DNA of 20,940 nucleotides from Candidatus Woesearchaeota archaeon (GCA_016185875.1 JACPMS010000026.1:1-20940), one strand, 5' to 3'; numbered from the stretch's first letter, positions 9,433 to 15,765 are shown. Numbers and translations are program-made. The notes: generated from the sequence alone by a model not told the origin.

Positions 9433-9920
9433 AAAATAAGGCTTATTTTTTGAAAAAATCCCAGATGGAGATACTTGGTTTGGCAATTGTTGTAGTTCTT
9501 ATTCTAATAGCTACAATCTTTGTTGTAAGGTTCTTGGTGCTAAAAACTCCTACAGAGTACAGGAAAGGGTTTGTAAGTTCAGAGCTGGCTTCAAACATGC
9601 TCAGCACATTCCTGAAGACAGCTGCTGAAGAGTGCTCACAGCTTACAATGACAGAGCTTTTGCAGGACTGCGCTCAGGCACGAGGCATTATATGCGACAA
9701 TGGGCAGGATTCCTGCCGTTTTGCCGAGTCAACTGCCAAGAAGATATTTGAAAGCACGCTTGATAAATGGAACATGAACTATGAGTTTTTGTCTTATACA
9801 GATGTAAACACACCCTTTGTCAAGCTCGGGAAGCCCTGCAGAGCAGAGAAAAAGTCAAAGCTGTTTCCAATCCCAATCAGTTCAGCTACAATGTATGTCA
9901 AATTGGATATTTGCGGATAG
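9429..9920 (+). CDS. Pilin-like single-TM protein, 163 aa, last gene of the first operon
   Basis: The N-terminus MKNKAYFLKKS-QMEILGLAI has a Lys-rich leader, Ser, Gln at +1 and Glu at +3, then a TM helix (about residues 14-34). The head has paired cysteines (EECSQLTM, LLQDCAQARG, IICDNG, DSCRFA, GKPCRA, LDICG), so several disulfides are plausible outside the cell. The start overlaps the previous stop by four bases. The following 93 bases contain no gene but do hold a new promoter, so this is taken as the end of the first operon. No hairpin terminator or clear poly-T run is evident after the stop. I recall the QMEILGLAI start in DPANN hypothetical proteins. Function is unknown. Confidence 0.87.
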   Translation: MKNKAYFLKKSQMEILGLAIVVVLILIATIFVVRFLVLKTPTEYRKGFVSSELASNMLSTFLKTAAEECSQLTMTELLQDCAQARGIICDNGQDSCRFAESTAKKIFESTLDKWNMNYEFLSYTDVNTPFVKLGKPCRAEKKSKLFPIPISSATMYVKLDICG

Positions 9921-9952
9921 AATTTGAATAAAAACATCAAAAAACCACTTAA

Positions 9953-10008
9953 AACCCAAATATTTATATATAACTTCTCTCACAATTTAATAATCTTTTA
10001 AAGAGGTG
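9953..10008 (+). promoter_or_regulatory. Archaeal promoter (BRE + TATA box) and Shine-Dalgarno for the 10014 gene
   Basis: The sequence aacccaaatatttatatat at 9953-9971 combines a BRE-like CCCAAA with a TATA box centred near 9966. Transcription should start about 25-27 bases on, near 9992, leaving a leader of about 20 bases with GAGGTG at 10003-10008, five bases before the ATG. The 19-base promoter block recurs identically at 10653-10671, exactly 700 bases downstream. Confidence 0.7.
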
Positions 10009-10013
10009 CCTGA

Positions 10014-10292
10014 ATGAATAACAAAGGACAAAGCATTTCTATCAATACTATTATTGTTGCCGCTATTGCATTAGCTGTTTTAGTAGTGTTGTTTGCCATA
10101 TTCACAGGCAGATTAGGGGGATTTACAAAAGGCGTGCAGGAAACTGATACTTGTGTGCAGAAATGCCTAAGCCTGAATGCTGATTTGGGCAAATCGTTGA
10201 CAGAGTTTGACAAAAGTTGCAACACAGGTGAATCATTCATAGCAGGCACTTACAAAGATGGCCAATATGGGTGCTGCTGCAGGTCAAAATAA
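10014..10292 (+). CDS. Small pilin-like protein with six-Cys head (paralogue 1), 92 aa
   Basis: MNNKG-QSISINTIIVAAIAL is a basic leader with Gly then Gln, very like class III signal peptides, followed by a TM helix (about residues 10-32) ending in TGR. The 60-residue head holds six cysteines spaced C-X3-C-X17-C-X17-CCC and ends CCCRSK, so three disulfides in a compact domain are likely. The next gene encodes a clear paralogue with the same framework. It has its own TATA box and a good Shine-Dalgarno (GAGGTG), unlike most genes here, so it may be strongly expressed; a major subunit role is possible but inferred. No known peptide family is assigned. Confidence 0.87.
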   Translation: MNNKGQSISINTIIVAAIALAVLVVLFAIFTGRLGGFTKGVQETDTCVQKCLSLNADLGKSLTEFDKSCNTGESFIAGTYKDGQYGCCCRSK

Positions 10293-10310
10293 CCTAAACT
10301 TATTTAAATA
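10291..10310 (+). promoter_or_regulatory. TATA promoter for a leaderless transcript of the 10330 gene
   Basis: The sequence aacctaaacttatttaaata begins with a BRE-like CCTAAA and carries a TATA-like TTATTTAAATA. Its centre lies about 24 bases before the ATG at 10330, so the transcript would begin at or next to the start codon. No Shine-Dalgarno is visible, which agrees with a leaderless mRNA. Confidence 0.5.
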
Positions 10311-10329
10311 GCCATTCTATCGGATTATT

Positions 10330-10611
10330 ATGCCCTCAAAAAAATCCCAGAGCATTTCTATCAACACTATTATTATAGCTGCTATTGCTCTTGCTGTGCT
10401 TGTGGTCTTATTTTTGATTTTTACCGGCAGGTTTAAGATATTTAGTGAGGGTTTGGATACAACAGCATCCTGCTCTAGTAGTTGCAATAGTATCGGCATG
10501 GAATATTACTCTGCTGCAAATCCAGATACAAAATGTGACCAAACTAGGACGTATATTCCCGGTACATTCAAAGAAAGCAAAACAGGTTGTTGTTGTCAAG
10601 CGAAGCCATAA
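10330..10611 (+). CDS. Small pilin-like protein with six-Cys head (paralogue 2), 93 aa
   Basis: MPSKKS-QSISINTIIIAAIAL repeats the leader and TM of the previous gene almost exactly, including the shared stretch ALAVLVVLF and TGR at the end of the helix. The head has diverged, but keeps six cysteines at C-X3-C-X16-C-X17-CCC and the segment IPGTFKESKTGCCC (IAGTYKDGQYGCCC in paralogue 1). The DNA of the two 5' ends also shares agcatttctatcaa, showing tandem duplication. Strong N-terminal and Cys conservation with free loop change suggests a common assembly interface and a variable exposed face. It probably has its own leaderless promoter. Function is unknown. Confidence 0.87.
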   Translation: MPSKKSQSISINTIIIAAIALAVLVVLFLIFTGRFKIFSEGLDTTASCSSSCNSIGMEYYSAANPDTKCDQTRTYIPGTFKESKTGCCCQAKP

Positions 10612-10652
10612 ATTCAATTTACAAATTAAAAATAATAGTTAAGATAACCCCC

Positions 10653-10671
10653 AACCCAAATATTTATATAT
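10653..10671 (+). promoter_or_regulatory. TATA promoter (copy of the 9953 block) for the 10695 gene
   Basis: The block aacccaaatatttatatat is identical to 9953-9971. The TATA centre (about 10666) lies 29 bases before the ATG at 10695, so the mRNA would be leaderless or nearly so. It probably drives the long AT-rich series 10695-19198, since later gaps are mostly a few bases. Confidence 0.65.
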
Positions 10672-10694
10672 CTGGTTCTTTAGGGTTTTGGGGT

Positions 10695-10838
10695 ATGTTT
10701 AGAAAGTCTATTTATATAAAAAATAAAAGTGGCGTAAAGTTGACATTAACAACCATCATAATCATATTGTTTGTTATTATTGCAATTATTTTTTTTGGTG
10801 GAGCTGTTGCAGAAGCCGCACGCAGGATTTTTGGTTAA
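10695..10838 (+). CDS. Headless pilin-like microprotein, 47 aa
   Basis: The start ATG at 10695 fits the upstream TATA box; the frame could extend upstream but would then cross that promoter. The product MFRKSIYIKNKSG-VKLTLTT has a Lys-rich leader with Ser-Gly, a strongly hydrophobic TM helix (about residues 16-36), and only about ten residues afterwards (AEAARRIFG). There is no soluble head. A second protein of the same design (KNKSGV leader, 51 aa) is encoded at 12564. Candidates are a minimal filament core subunit or a membrane partner of the larger neighbours; both are inference. The stop is followed one base later by the next ATG. Confidence 0.72.
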   Translation: MFRKSIYIKNKSGVKLTLTTIIIILFVIIAIIFFGGAVAEAARRIFG

Positions 10839-10839
10839 G

Positions 10840-11640
10840 ATGAACAAAAAAGCTTTATCGCCAGAAGAGACAGTGGCTATTCTTCTTATTTTTATTATAG
10901 GAGCTTTGATACTTATCAAGTTTGGCGATTCACTAGTCAGCCAACTAAAAGAGGATGCTGATATAGAAACTTGCAAATTAAGTGTTTTGGCACAAGCACA
11001 GACAAGAAAAGTTCCAGGCATTGGTTTTGAGACACCTGGGACATTAACACCCTTAGATTGCCCTAGAAGGAACCTAAAAATCTTTGAGAATAAAGTTGAA
11101 ATAAACGGAAAGACATCAAAAAAATATAAATTTGAAAAATTGTCACAAAACGAAGTTAACAGAATTCTCGCGGAAGAACTTAGACTATGCTGGTATAAAA
11201 TGGCAGAAGGCAATAGGAATATATTTGAGCAATCATATTTTTTTGAGTTAAGTCCGAATATATGTTTAATATGCTCAGAGATTGAGTTTGATGATAAATT
11301 AAAAGGAAAATCATTTAGTGGACTTTTAGATTATCTAAAATCAAAAAAAATCCCAAAAGGGGATATAACTTACTTTGAATATTTGGTAAGGTCACAAAAG
11401 AATTTGTACCTTTTAAAAGGGAATTTACCATGGTCACAACATTTTACACCATGGGGGTATGGTACGACTAATAGAGTTGATGACGACAAATTAAATACAA
11501 ATGAGAAATATTTAATCTATTTCTTAGCATACAAGCCAGATAAGTTTAATCAAGTTATAGGTGCTTTTACATCAGCTTACTATATAGGACTGGGAAAAGA
11601 AGATAAACTTACAACAGAGTGTTCGCAGTTGGTTAACTAA
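10840..11640 (+). CDS. Single-TM protein with conserved Cys pattern (paralogue of the next gene), 266 aa
   Basis: I chose the ATG at 10840, one base after the preceding stop, because it gives MNKKA-LSPEETVAILLIF: a basic leader, Ala, then a TM helix (about residues 10-27) with Glu residues at its start as in archaeal pilins. The head carries ETCKLSVLAQAQ, LDCPRRNLKI, LRLCWYKMAEGN, NICLICSEIEFDD and a late Cys in TTECSQL. The next protein shares this order of Cys, CW and CxxC landmarks, so the two are ancient tandem duplicates. The pattern suggests three disulfides or a metal site; no catalytic residues are recognised. I recall this family as a DPANN conserved hypothetical. Role unassigned. 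Confidence 0.85.
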   Translation: MNKKALSPEETVAILLIFIIGALILIKFGDSLVSQLKEDADIETCKLSVLAQAQTRKVPGIGFETPGTLTPLDCPRRNLKIFENKVEINGKTSKKYKFEKLSQNEVNRILAEELRLCWYKMAEGNRNIFEQSYFFELSPNICLICSEIEFDDKLKGKSFSGLLDYLKSKKIPKGDITYFEYLVRSQKNLYLLKGNLPWSQHFTPWGYGTTNRVDDDKLNTNEKYLIYFLAYKPDKFNQVIGAFTSAYYIGLGKEDKLTTECSQLVN

Positions 11641-11641
11641 A

Positions 11642-12529
11642 ATGAGCAGATTGGTTACATATACAGTATTTGCAATCCTTATAGGGCTTATAGTTGCTTT
11701 TCTTATTTTTAATTCTGAAGCTGCCATTAAAAAATTATATACTAAGGCAGGAGAGAAAGAAACATGCAAAGCCAGCGTTCAATCCCATGCTAGACTGAAA
11801 ATGAGATATGCAGATTTCTCTGGAGAAATAAAATGCCCAACTGTGAAGCTCAAAATCGAAGACAAAAATGAAGAGAGTGCTAAAAATAAAATAGCAGATG
11901 CTATGTACGATTGCTGGGATCAGTTTGGAAGAGGTAAATTAGATTTATTCTCTGATGACAGCGTATATTGTTCAATCTGCCATAGGATAACTTTTGATAA
12001 AAATGTTAAGATTAATGGATTCACAAATTATCTTGCTACTAAAACTAACCCTGGACAAAAAATTTCCTATTTACAATTCCTAACAACAGAACAAACACAA
12101 AATTCTGACTTCCTTAAAGAACTTGAAAACAGAAAAATTGAGGATACAATAGATGCCTCAAAGAAAGATGAATACGCTATAGTCTTTACATATATTAAAG
12201 GGAAGAAATATTTAGAGGAGTATACGGAAAAAGCCAAATACACTGCCCCAGGAATCGGCATAATTGCCTTAGGATTTGGCATATTCAAAGCTGGAGGTAT
12301 AATCGGAGGAGCTGTTTCGTCTATCGCAACACCTTTTTTAGGTGTTCCTGTTGGTTTAACCATATCTTCTACTGGTGGTTTTGTAATGGCAGTTGGAGCT
12401 TTATGGACATATGTAGCACCTTTCATGAGCGGAATCCCTTTTGAACATATTTCTTTGATATCATTAATACCTTATGATGCTCAAAACTTACAAACCTTAA
12501 ACTGCGAGAAAATACCAATAAAACAATAA
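11642..12529 (+). CDS. Paralogue of preceding gene with extra Gly-rich hydrophobic hairpin, 295 aa
   Basis: It starts one base after the previous stop (TAA-A-ATG). An N-terminal TM (about residues 5-23) lacks the basic leader seen in its neighbours. The body matches the preceding protein: ETCKASVQSHAR, IKCPTVKLKI, MYDCWDQFGRG, VYCSICHRITFD and TLNCEKI near the end. Between the last two landmarks, about residues 201-263, it has a long Gly- and Ala-rich hydrophobic stretch (GIGIIALGFGIFKAGGIIGG and following) that could form two more membrane helices and is absent from the paralogue. This stretch could place the C-terminal part back outside the cell or form a membrane-inserting hairpin. Function is unknown. 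Confidence 0.85.
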   Translation: MSRLVTYTVFAILIGLIVAFLIFNSEAAIKKLYTKAGEKETCKASVQSHARLKMRYADFSGEIKCPTVKLKIEDKNEESAKNKIADAMYDCWDQFGRGKLDLFSDDSVYCSICHRITFDKNVKINGFTNYLATKTNPGQKISYLQFLTTEQTQNSDFLKELENRKIEDTIDASKKDEYAIVFTYIKGKKYLEEYTEKAKYTAPGIGIIALGFGIFKAGGIIGGAVSSIATPFLGVPVGLTISSTGGFVMAVGALWTYVAPFMSGIPFEHISLISLIPYDAQNLQTLNCEKIPIKQ

Positions 12530-12533
12530 CAAA

Positions 12534-12557
12534 CTATAAAAATACATAAACTAAGGA
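12534..12557 (+). promoter_or_regulatory. Weak TATA-like element and Shine-Dalgarno before the 12564 gene
   Basis: The 34-base gap holds ctataaaaat (12534-12543), centred about 26 bases before the ATG, and AAGGA at 12553-12557, six bases before it. A leaderless start and a ribosome-binding site would be alternatives, because a transcript beginning at the ATG would not contain the AAGGA. Readthrough from upstream may use the latter. Confidence 0.35.
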
Positions 12558-12563
12558 ACCTAT

Positions 12564-12719
12564 ATGATTAGAAAAAATAAGTCTGGCGTTGAGTTTTCAT
12601 GGAGCTTTTTAGGCTGGCTACTTTTGATATTTTTAACAGCAGTTATAATTATATTATTTACACCCAGTATAGCAGAAGGTTTTGAAAAAGGTGTAAACTA
12701 TTTTAGGGACTTAAGATGA
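12564..12719 (+). CDS. Headless pilin-like microprotein, 51 aa
   Basis: This short gene reads MIRKNKSG-VEFSWSFLGW, a TM helix (about residues 14-33), then a short polar tail ending FRDLR. The leader KNKSGV matches the 47-aa protein at 10695, and Glu follows at +2. It has AAGGA upstream at suitable spacing, and its stop overlaps the next ATG by four bases (ATGA), which supports translation. Like its relative it lacks any head domain, so it could be only a membrane or filament-core component. It is short enough to be missed by length cut-offs. Function is unknown. Confidence 0.72.
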   Translation: MIRKNKSGVEFSWSFLGWLLLIFLTAVIIILFTPSIAEGFEKGVNYFRDLR

Positions 12720-13354
12720 ACAAAAGAGGAGATAATACATTTTGGGTAATAGTTATAATAGTGTTATTTTTACTTGTTTTTGTATTTGTAACCCCACTTG
12801 AAGCAAAAATGAGGAATTTGCTTAAAACAGGTGTTGGGCTTGGGACAATTGATAGGGGTGATACTAATGATAAAGTATCCACAAATAATCAGCTGCCATC
12901 AACTAAAACAGAAAGAGAAACAAAAGGTGAGTTAAGTGAGATAAAGGTAATAACAGTTGAATCGTCAGAGACCCCAAAACCCACATCACCAGATTATTGC
13001 TTAGCAGTGACTTCTGTAAAAAATATAGGTACAGCGACCTGGATAGATTCGGATAAGATTAAAGCTACGCTTTTTTGTAAACACTTGAAAAATCAAAAAT
13101 CAGATCTTATATATGTTCAGAACTATCCATATGGTCGAGATTATATAACAAATTTAAAACCAGGTGAACAAATACAAATTTCATTCCCAAAAAGATTTCC
13201 AGACTCCTGTTTAAAATCCTCTGATGACTATTATATAACTTTATATTCAAATTGTGACGGAAAGGGTACTGAATACGAGCCTTGTGACAATGTTGGACCA
13301 GATGCCGATACTAATCCAAAAGTATTAAGTAGTAAAGCATTCAAGTGTAAATAA
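12716..13354 (+). CDS. Pilin-like anchored protein with beta-sandwich head, 212 aa
   Basis: MNKRG-DNTFWVIVIIVLFLL is a basic leader with Gly followed by a TM helix (about residues 9-25). A low-complexity Thr/Ser/Lys/Glu linker (about residues 40-88) then leads to a C-terminal domain with cysteines in PDYCLAVTSVKNIGT, TLFCKHLK, DSCLKSS, YSNCDGKG, YEPCDNVG and KAFKCK. The segment VTSVKNIGTATW followed by LKPGEQIQISF resembles CARDB/NEW3-type beta-sandwiches, which are common extracellular adhesion modules; this is a weak pattern match only. The start overlaps the microprotein upstream, and a seven-base gap separates the next gene. It is probably surface exposed on a flexible stalk. Confidence 0.85.
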   Translation: MNKRGDNTFWVIVIIVLFLLVFVFVTPLEAKMRNLLKTGVGLGTIDRGDTNDKVSTNNQLPSTKTERETKGELSEIKVITVESSETPKPTSPDYCLAVTSVKNIGTATWIDSDKIKATLFCKHLKNQKSDLIYVQNYPYGRDYITNLKPGEQIQISFPKRFPDSCLKSSDDYYITLYSNCDGKGTEYEPCDNVGPDADTNPKVLSSKAFKCK

Positions 13355-13361
13355 ACCTAAA

Positions 13362-13610
13362 ATGAAAAAAGCTGATTTATCAATAAATATGGTTGTAGTA
13401 GCAGCATTAGCGCTTGGTGTTTTGATAGTGCTTTTTTTTATATTGACAAAATCTTCAGGCATGTTTACTCAGGGTGCTTTGACTTGCGACTCAAAAGGTG
13501 GCGAGTGTGTACCAGATAAACAATGCCAGTATGAAAAAACTACGTTTAGCTGTGAAAGTAAAAAGAATGAGGAAAAGCTAGTGTGTTGTATAAATCCTTT
13601 GAAAGGTTAA
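13362..13610 (+). CDS. Small pilin-like protein with six-Cys, defensin-like spacing, 82 aa
   Basis: MKKA-DLSINMVVVAALALGV shares the SIN-plus-TM opening with the two proteins at 10014 and 10330 (TM about residues 9-28). The head has six cysteines at C-X6-C-X5-C-X8-C-X10-CC, a different framework from the CCC pair. The order and the terminal CC resemble beta-defensin-type scaffolds, although the last loop is longer; fold and activity are not implied. The next ATG follows the stop after one base. Possible roles are a protease-stable minor subunit, a receptor-binding tip, or a peptide released by cleavage. None is supported beyond pattern. Confidence 0.82.
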   Translation: MKKADLSINMVVVAALALGVLIVLFFILTKSSGMFTQGALTCDSKGGECVPDKQCQYEKTTFSCESKKNEEKLVCCINPLKG

Positions 13611-13611
13611 A

Positions 13612-14025
13612 ATGATGAATAAAAAAGGTGATGTACCATATGCTGCTGTGACTATTGTACTTGCTCTAGGCATTTTGTTTTTTTCATTGTTTGGACTTAC
13701 AAAATCAGCACCTGCTGCAGTTAGGTTTGTTTCTTCCGAAACTTTAAAGGCAGAGGACTCTGTATGTAAACTAAACACACAGAGGGCATTGGAAAGAGGA
13801 CAAGATATTCAAGATATAGATAAAGATGGAAGGAAAGACAATTGTGATAATTGCATAGTTTATACAGACCCACAAACAGGCGATAACAATAAAGATAAAG
13901 ATGATGATGGGATGCCTGATGGCTGCGACCAAAAGTCTGATGATAAGACTGTGGTAGCTTGCAAAGTTCCTTTATCAAAAGATGGAAGATGTTTGGTAGG
14001 TGGCGGTACTTTGATTAAGTCATAA
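13612..14025 (+). CDS. Pilin-like protein with thrombospondin type 3-like calcium-binding head, 137 aa
   Basis: MMNKKG-DVPYAAVTIVLALG gives a basic leader, Gly and a TM helix (about residues 11-29); the second ATG at 13615 is equally usable. About residues 66-113 contain DIDKDGRKDNCDNC, a spacer with DPQTGDNN, then DKDDDGMPDGCDQ. This closely follows the thrombospondin type 3 repeat pattern, in which Asp-rich loops bind calcium and cysteines form a disulfide. Calcium probably stiffens this head outside the cell. The giant surface protein at 2380 has related repeats next to its TM. The stop shares one base with the next start. Ligand unknown. Confidence 0.86.
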   Translation: MMNKKGDVPYAAVTIVLALGILFFSLFGLTKSAPAAVRFVSSETLKAEDSVCKLNTQRALERGQDIQDIDKDGRKDNCDNCIVYTDPQTGDNNKDKDDDGMPDGCDQKSDDKTVVACKVPLSKDGRCLVGGGTLIKS

Positions 14026-14747
14026 TGATGTCAAGATCACCTTTTTTCAACAACAAAAAATCTTCGATAGAATTATCGCTAATCCATTTACTTGAAATTG
14101 TTTTAGCAATAGGTGTTGTTCTTCTGCTCATATACCTATCTCTTAAACTTGCTGGATTTTTTATAGGCAGGCAAGACTATGACTCTGCCATCAACAATCT
14201 TGAAGAATTATCAAAGAGAATAAGCTTAATTGTCAAAGATAAAAACAATTTACTTTCACAAACAATGGTCTACACTATACCAGACAGCTTCATACTTGTT
14301 GGCTTCAGCTATGGTGATAAGGGAGCGTTAAAAACAGAATGTACACTAGAAACAATTACTAAATCAAGGCTAGTTTCATGTCAAGCAAAGTCGTGTTTAT
14401 GCATTTATCAAAATTTCTATGGAAAAGATTTTGATGATAGACCAAACACTGTCCCATTAAAATGTAAGCCTTTTGATGAAAAGATCATATTCTTAGCGCC
14501 TCGCCCAGAACAGTACCCAGATGCAAATTTCAGGGGTGTTAAATCGCAATGGAAGCCTAGCTATGATCCAGCAATGCCAAGCTACAACCAATTTATTGCA
14601 TATGGTCAATGTGGGACAGCTGCAAAATGGGGAGTAAGAAAGATAATCATCAGAAAGTCAAAAGAAGACATGAATACATTTATAATTATAAATAGCACAT
14701 CAAATGTAAAAGATTTTTCTGAAGATATAACTCATGGAGTCGGATAA
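14025..14747 (+). CDS. Pilin-like single-TM protein, 240 aa
   Basis: The start ATG at 14025 is followed directly by a second ATG at 14028. MMSRSPFFNNKKS-SIELSLIHLLEIVL has a long polar leader ending KKS, Glu at +3, and a TM helix (about residues 18-44). The region NLEELSKRISLIV then forms the usual helical extension, followed by a head with IPDSFILVGFSYG, cysteines in KTECTLE, LVSCQAKSCLCIYQ, PLKCKPF and AYGQCGTA, and a C-terminal IIIRKSKEDMNTFIII strand pair. I recall IPDxYILVGF as recurrent in Woesearchaeota hypothetical proteins. It opens a subset of five genes with very tight spacing (14025-17361). Function unknown. Confidence 0.86.
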   Translation: MMSRSPFFNNKKSSIELSLIHLLEIVLAIGVVLLLIYLSLKLAGFFIGRQDYDSAINNLEELSKRISLIVKDKNNLLSQTMVYTIPDSFILVGFSYGDKGALKTECTLETITKSRLVSCQAKSCLCIYQNFYGKDFDDRPNTVPLKCKPFDEKIIFLAPRPEQYPDANFRGVKSQWKPSYDPAMPSYNQFIAYGQCGTAAKWGVRKIIIRKSKEDMNTFIIINSTSNVKDFSEDITHGVG

Positions 14748-14798
14748 TTGGCAAAAAATTCAGAAAAAAATTTAAACAAGTGCAAAAAGATAATATCT

Positions 14799-15248
14799 AT
14801 GCAAAAAAGAGGCTTTTTTAAATTCTCAAATAAGAAGGGTTCACTTATAACTAGAGAGAACCTGATGCACTTGGGGATGATAGGAATATTAGCCATGGTT
14901 TTTTTTATTTTGTTGGCTTATGTAGATACTGTAAAAAAAGACACTCAGTTTGAAATGCTTTTTTTAAGCAGGGATTTGGCATTATTAACTAACACTATAC
15001 ATTCTGCAACTGGAGATGTTGAGTATACATATGTGCCGAAAGAAGTGGGCTTGAACATTTTCAACTTTGAATTCAAAGCACTAAGCAATAATGACAACCC
15101 AATAGTTGAAGTCTCACATGAGGGAATTTCAAAAAATTATCCTTATGGAAGACCTTCTCAAATCAAAGATGAATATTTACTATCAGGAGCAAAATCAATT
15201 AAATTCTCTAAAAGCGATACAAAGCTTGCTATAAACAAAAATGAATAA
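14799..15248 (+). CDS. Pilin-like single-TM protein, 149 aa
   Basis: I prefer the ATG at 14799 (MQKRGFFKFSNKKG-SLITREN); a TTG at 14748, directly after the previous stop, would add 17 polar residues. The chosen start gives a Lys-rich leader ending KKG, Glu six residues later, then a TM helix (about residues 25-43) and VDTVKKDTQFEMLFLSRDLAL, the helical extension. The head has no cysteine, unlike most neighbours, and contains GDVEYTYVPKEVGLN and a strand-rich C-terminus. The stop overlaps the next gene by eight bases. I recall similar short proteins beside the 174- and 168-residue neighbours in DPANN genomes. Role unassigned. Confidence 0.8.
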   Translation: MQKRGFFKFSNKKGSLITRENLMHLGMIGILAMVFFILLAYVDTVKKDTQFEMLFLSRDLALLTNTIHSATGDVEYTYVPKEVGLNIFNFEFKALSNNDNPIVEVSHEGISKNYPYGRPSQIKDEYLLSGAKSIKFSKSDTKLAINKNE

Positions 15249-15765
15249 GAAAGCATCTTTTGACATGATTGTTAATCTTTTTAGATTATTATTCACTATA
15301 GTTGTATTTGTTTCAATCGTTTTTCTTACCAGAGCATTCATTCAGCAAAAAATTGACATTTTTGAAGCTGAATCAAAACTGCTGGCCCATAGAATTGTGC
15401 TATCAAATGATATAAATTATATTGACATGGATACTGGTAGAACTTATACAGGCATCATAGATTTGCAGAAATTTGCATCAGAGGATTTTGAAAAAAATAT
15501 CCTAAATTCAATTTATTATGGAAAAATAAATTCAGAAGCATCAGCCAAAATCACTTTGAAATATAATGATGAAGGTAAAGCAGTTGAAGTTGAGAAATTC
15601 TACAATAAAGAACTCTATAATGAAAAAAAAGTACTTATAGAAGCGAAATTGATAGGTGCTGGGGCTGCTAGAAAACTTGATACAAGTTTCTATGTTCTAG
15701 TTAAAGATAATAATAACCTTAAAGAAGGGGTGCTTAACATTGATGCAATTTTGCCAAATCAGTAA
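15241..15765 (+). CDS. Pilin-like single-TM protein, 174 aa
   Basis: MNKKA-SFDMIVNLFRLLFTI is a basic leader with Ala, then a TM helix (about residues 12-31) running into QKIDIFEAESKLLAHRIVL. The soluble part includes INYIDMDTGRTYTGIIDLQKF, then a beta-rich domain ending in DTSFYVLVKDNNN. It lacks cysteines. The start lies inside the previous gene (eight-base overlap), and the next start lies inside this one (23-base overlap), so translation of the three is likely coupled. The domain is not assigned; I recall it as a DPANN conserved hypothetical with a DxxxGRxYxGIIDL motif. Confidence 0.86.
   Translation: MNKKASFDMIVNLFRLLFTIVVFVSIVFLTRAFIQQKIDIFEAESKLLAHRIVLSNDINYIDMDTGRTYTGIIDLQKFASEDFEKNILNSIYYGKINSEASAKITLKYNDEGKAVEVEKFYNKELYNEKKVLIEAKLIGAGAARKLDTSFYVLVKDNNNLKEGVLNIDAILPNQ

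Noticed and set aside
9921..10013. Intrinsic terminator after the first operon
   Set aside because: No GC-rich hairpin or long T run is visible; only a promoter can be supported in this gap.
10587..10694. Upstream extension of the 47-aa microprotein to an 83-aa form
   Set aside because: The extension would cross the 19-base BRE/TATA promoter and overlap the preceding gene; the ATG at 10695 fits promoter spacing and the leader/TM pattern.
10771..10839. Upstream TTG-type extension of the 266-aa gene
   Set aside because: It would place a second hydrophobic stretch from another frame before the typical MNKKA leader; ATG 10840 follows the previous stop by one base.
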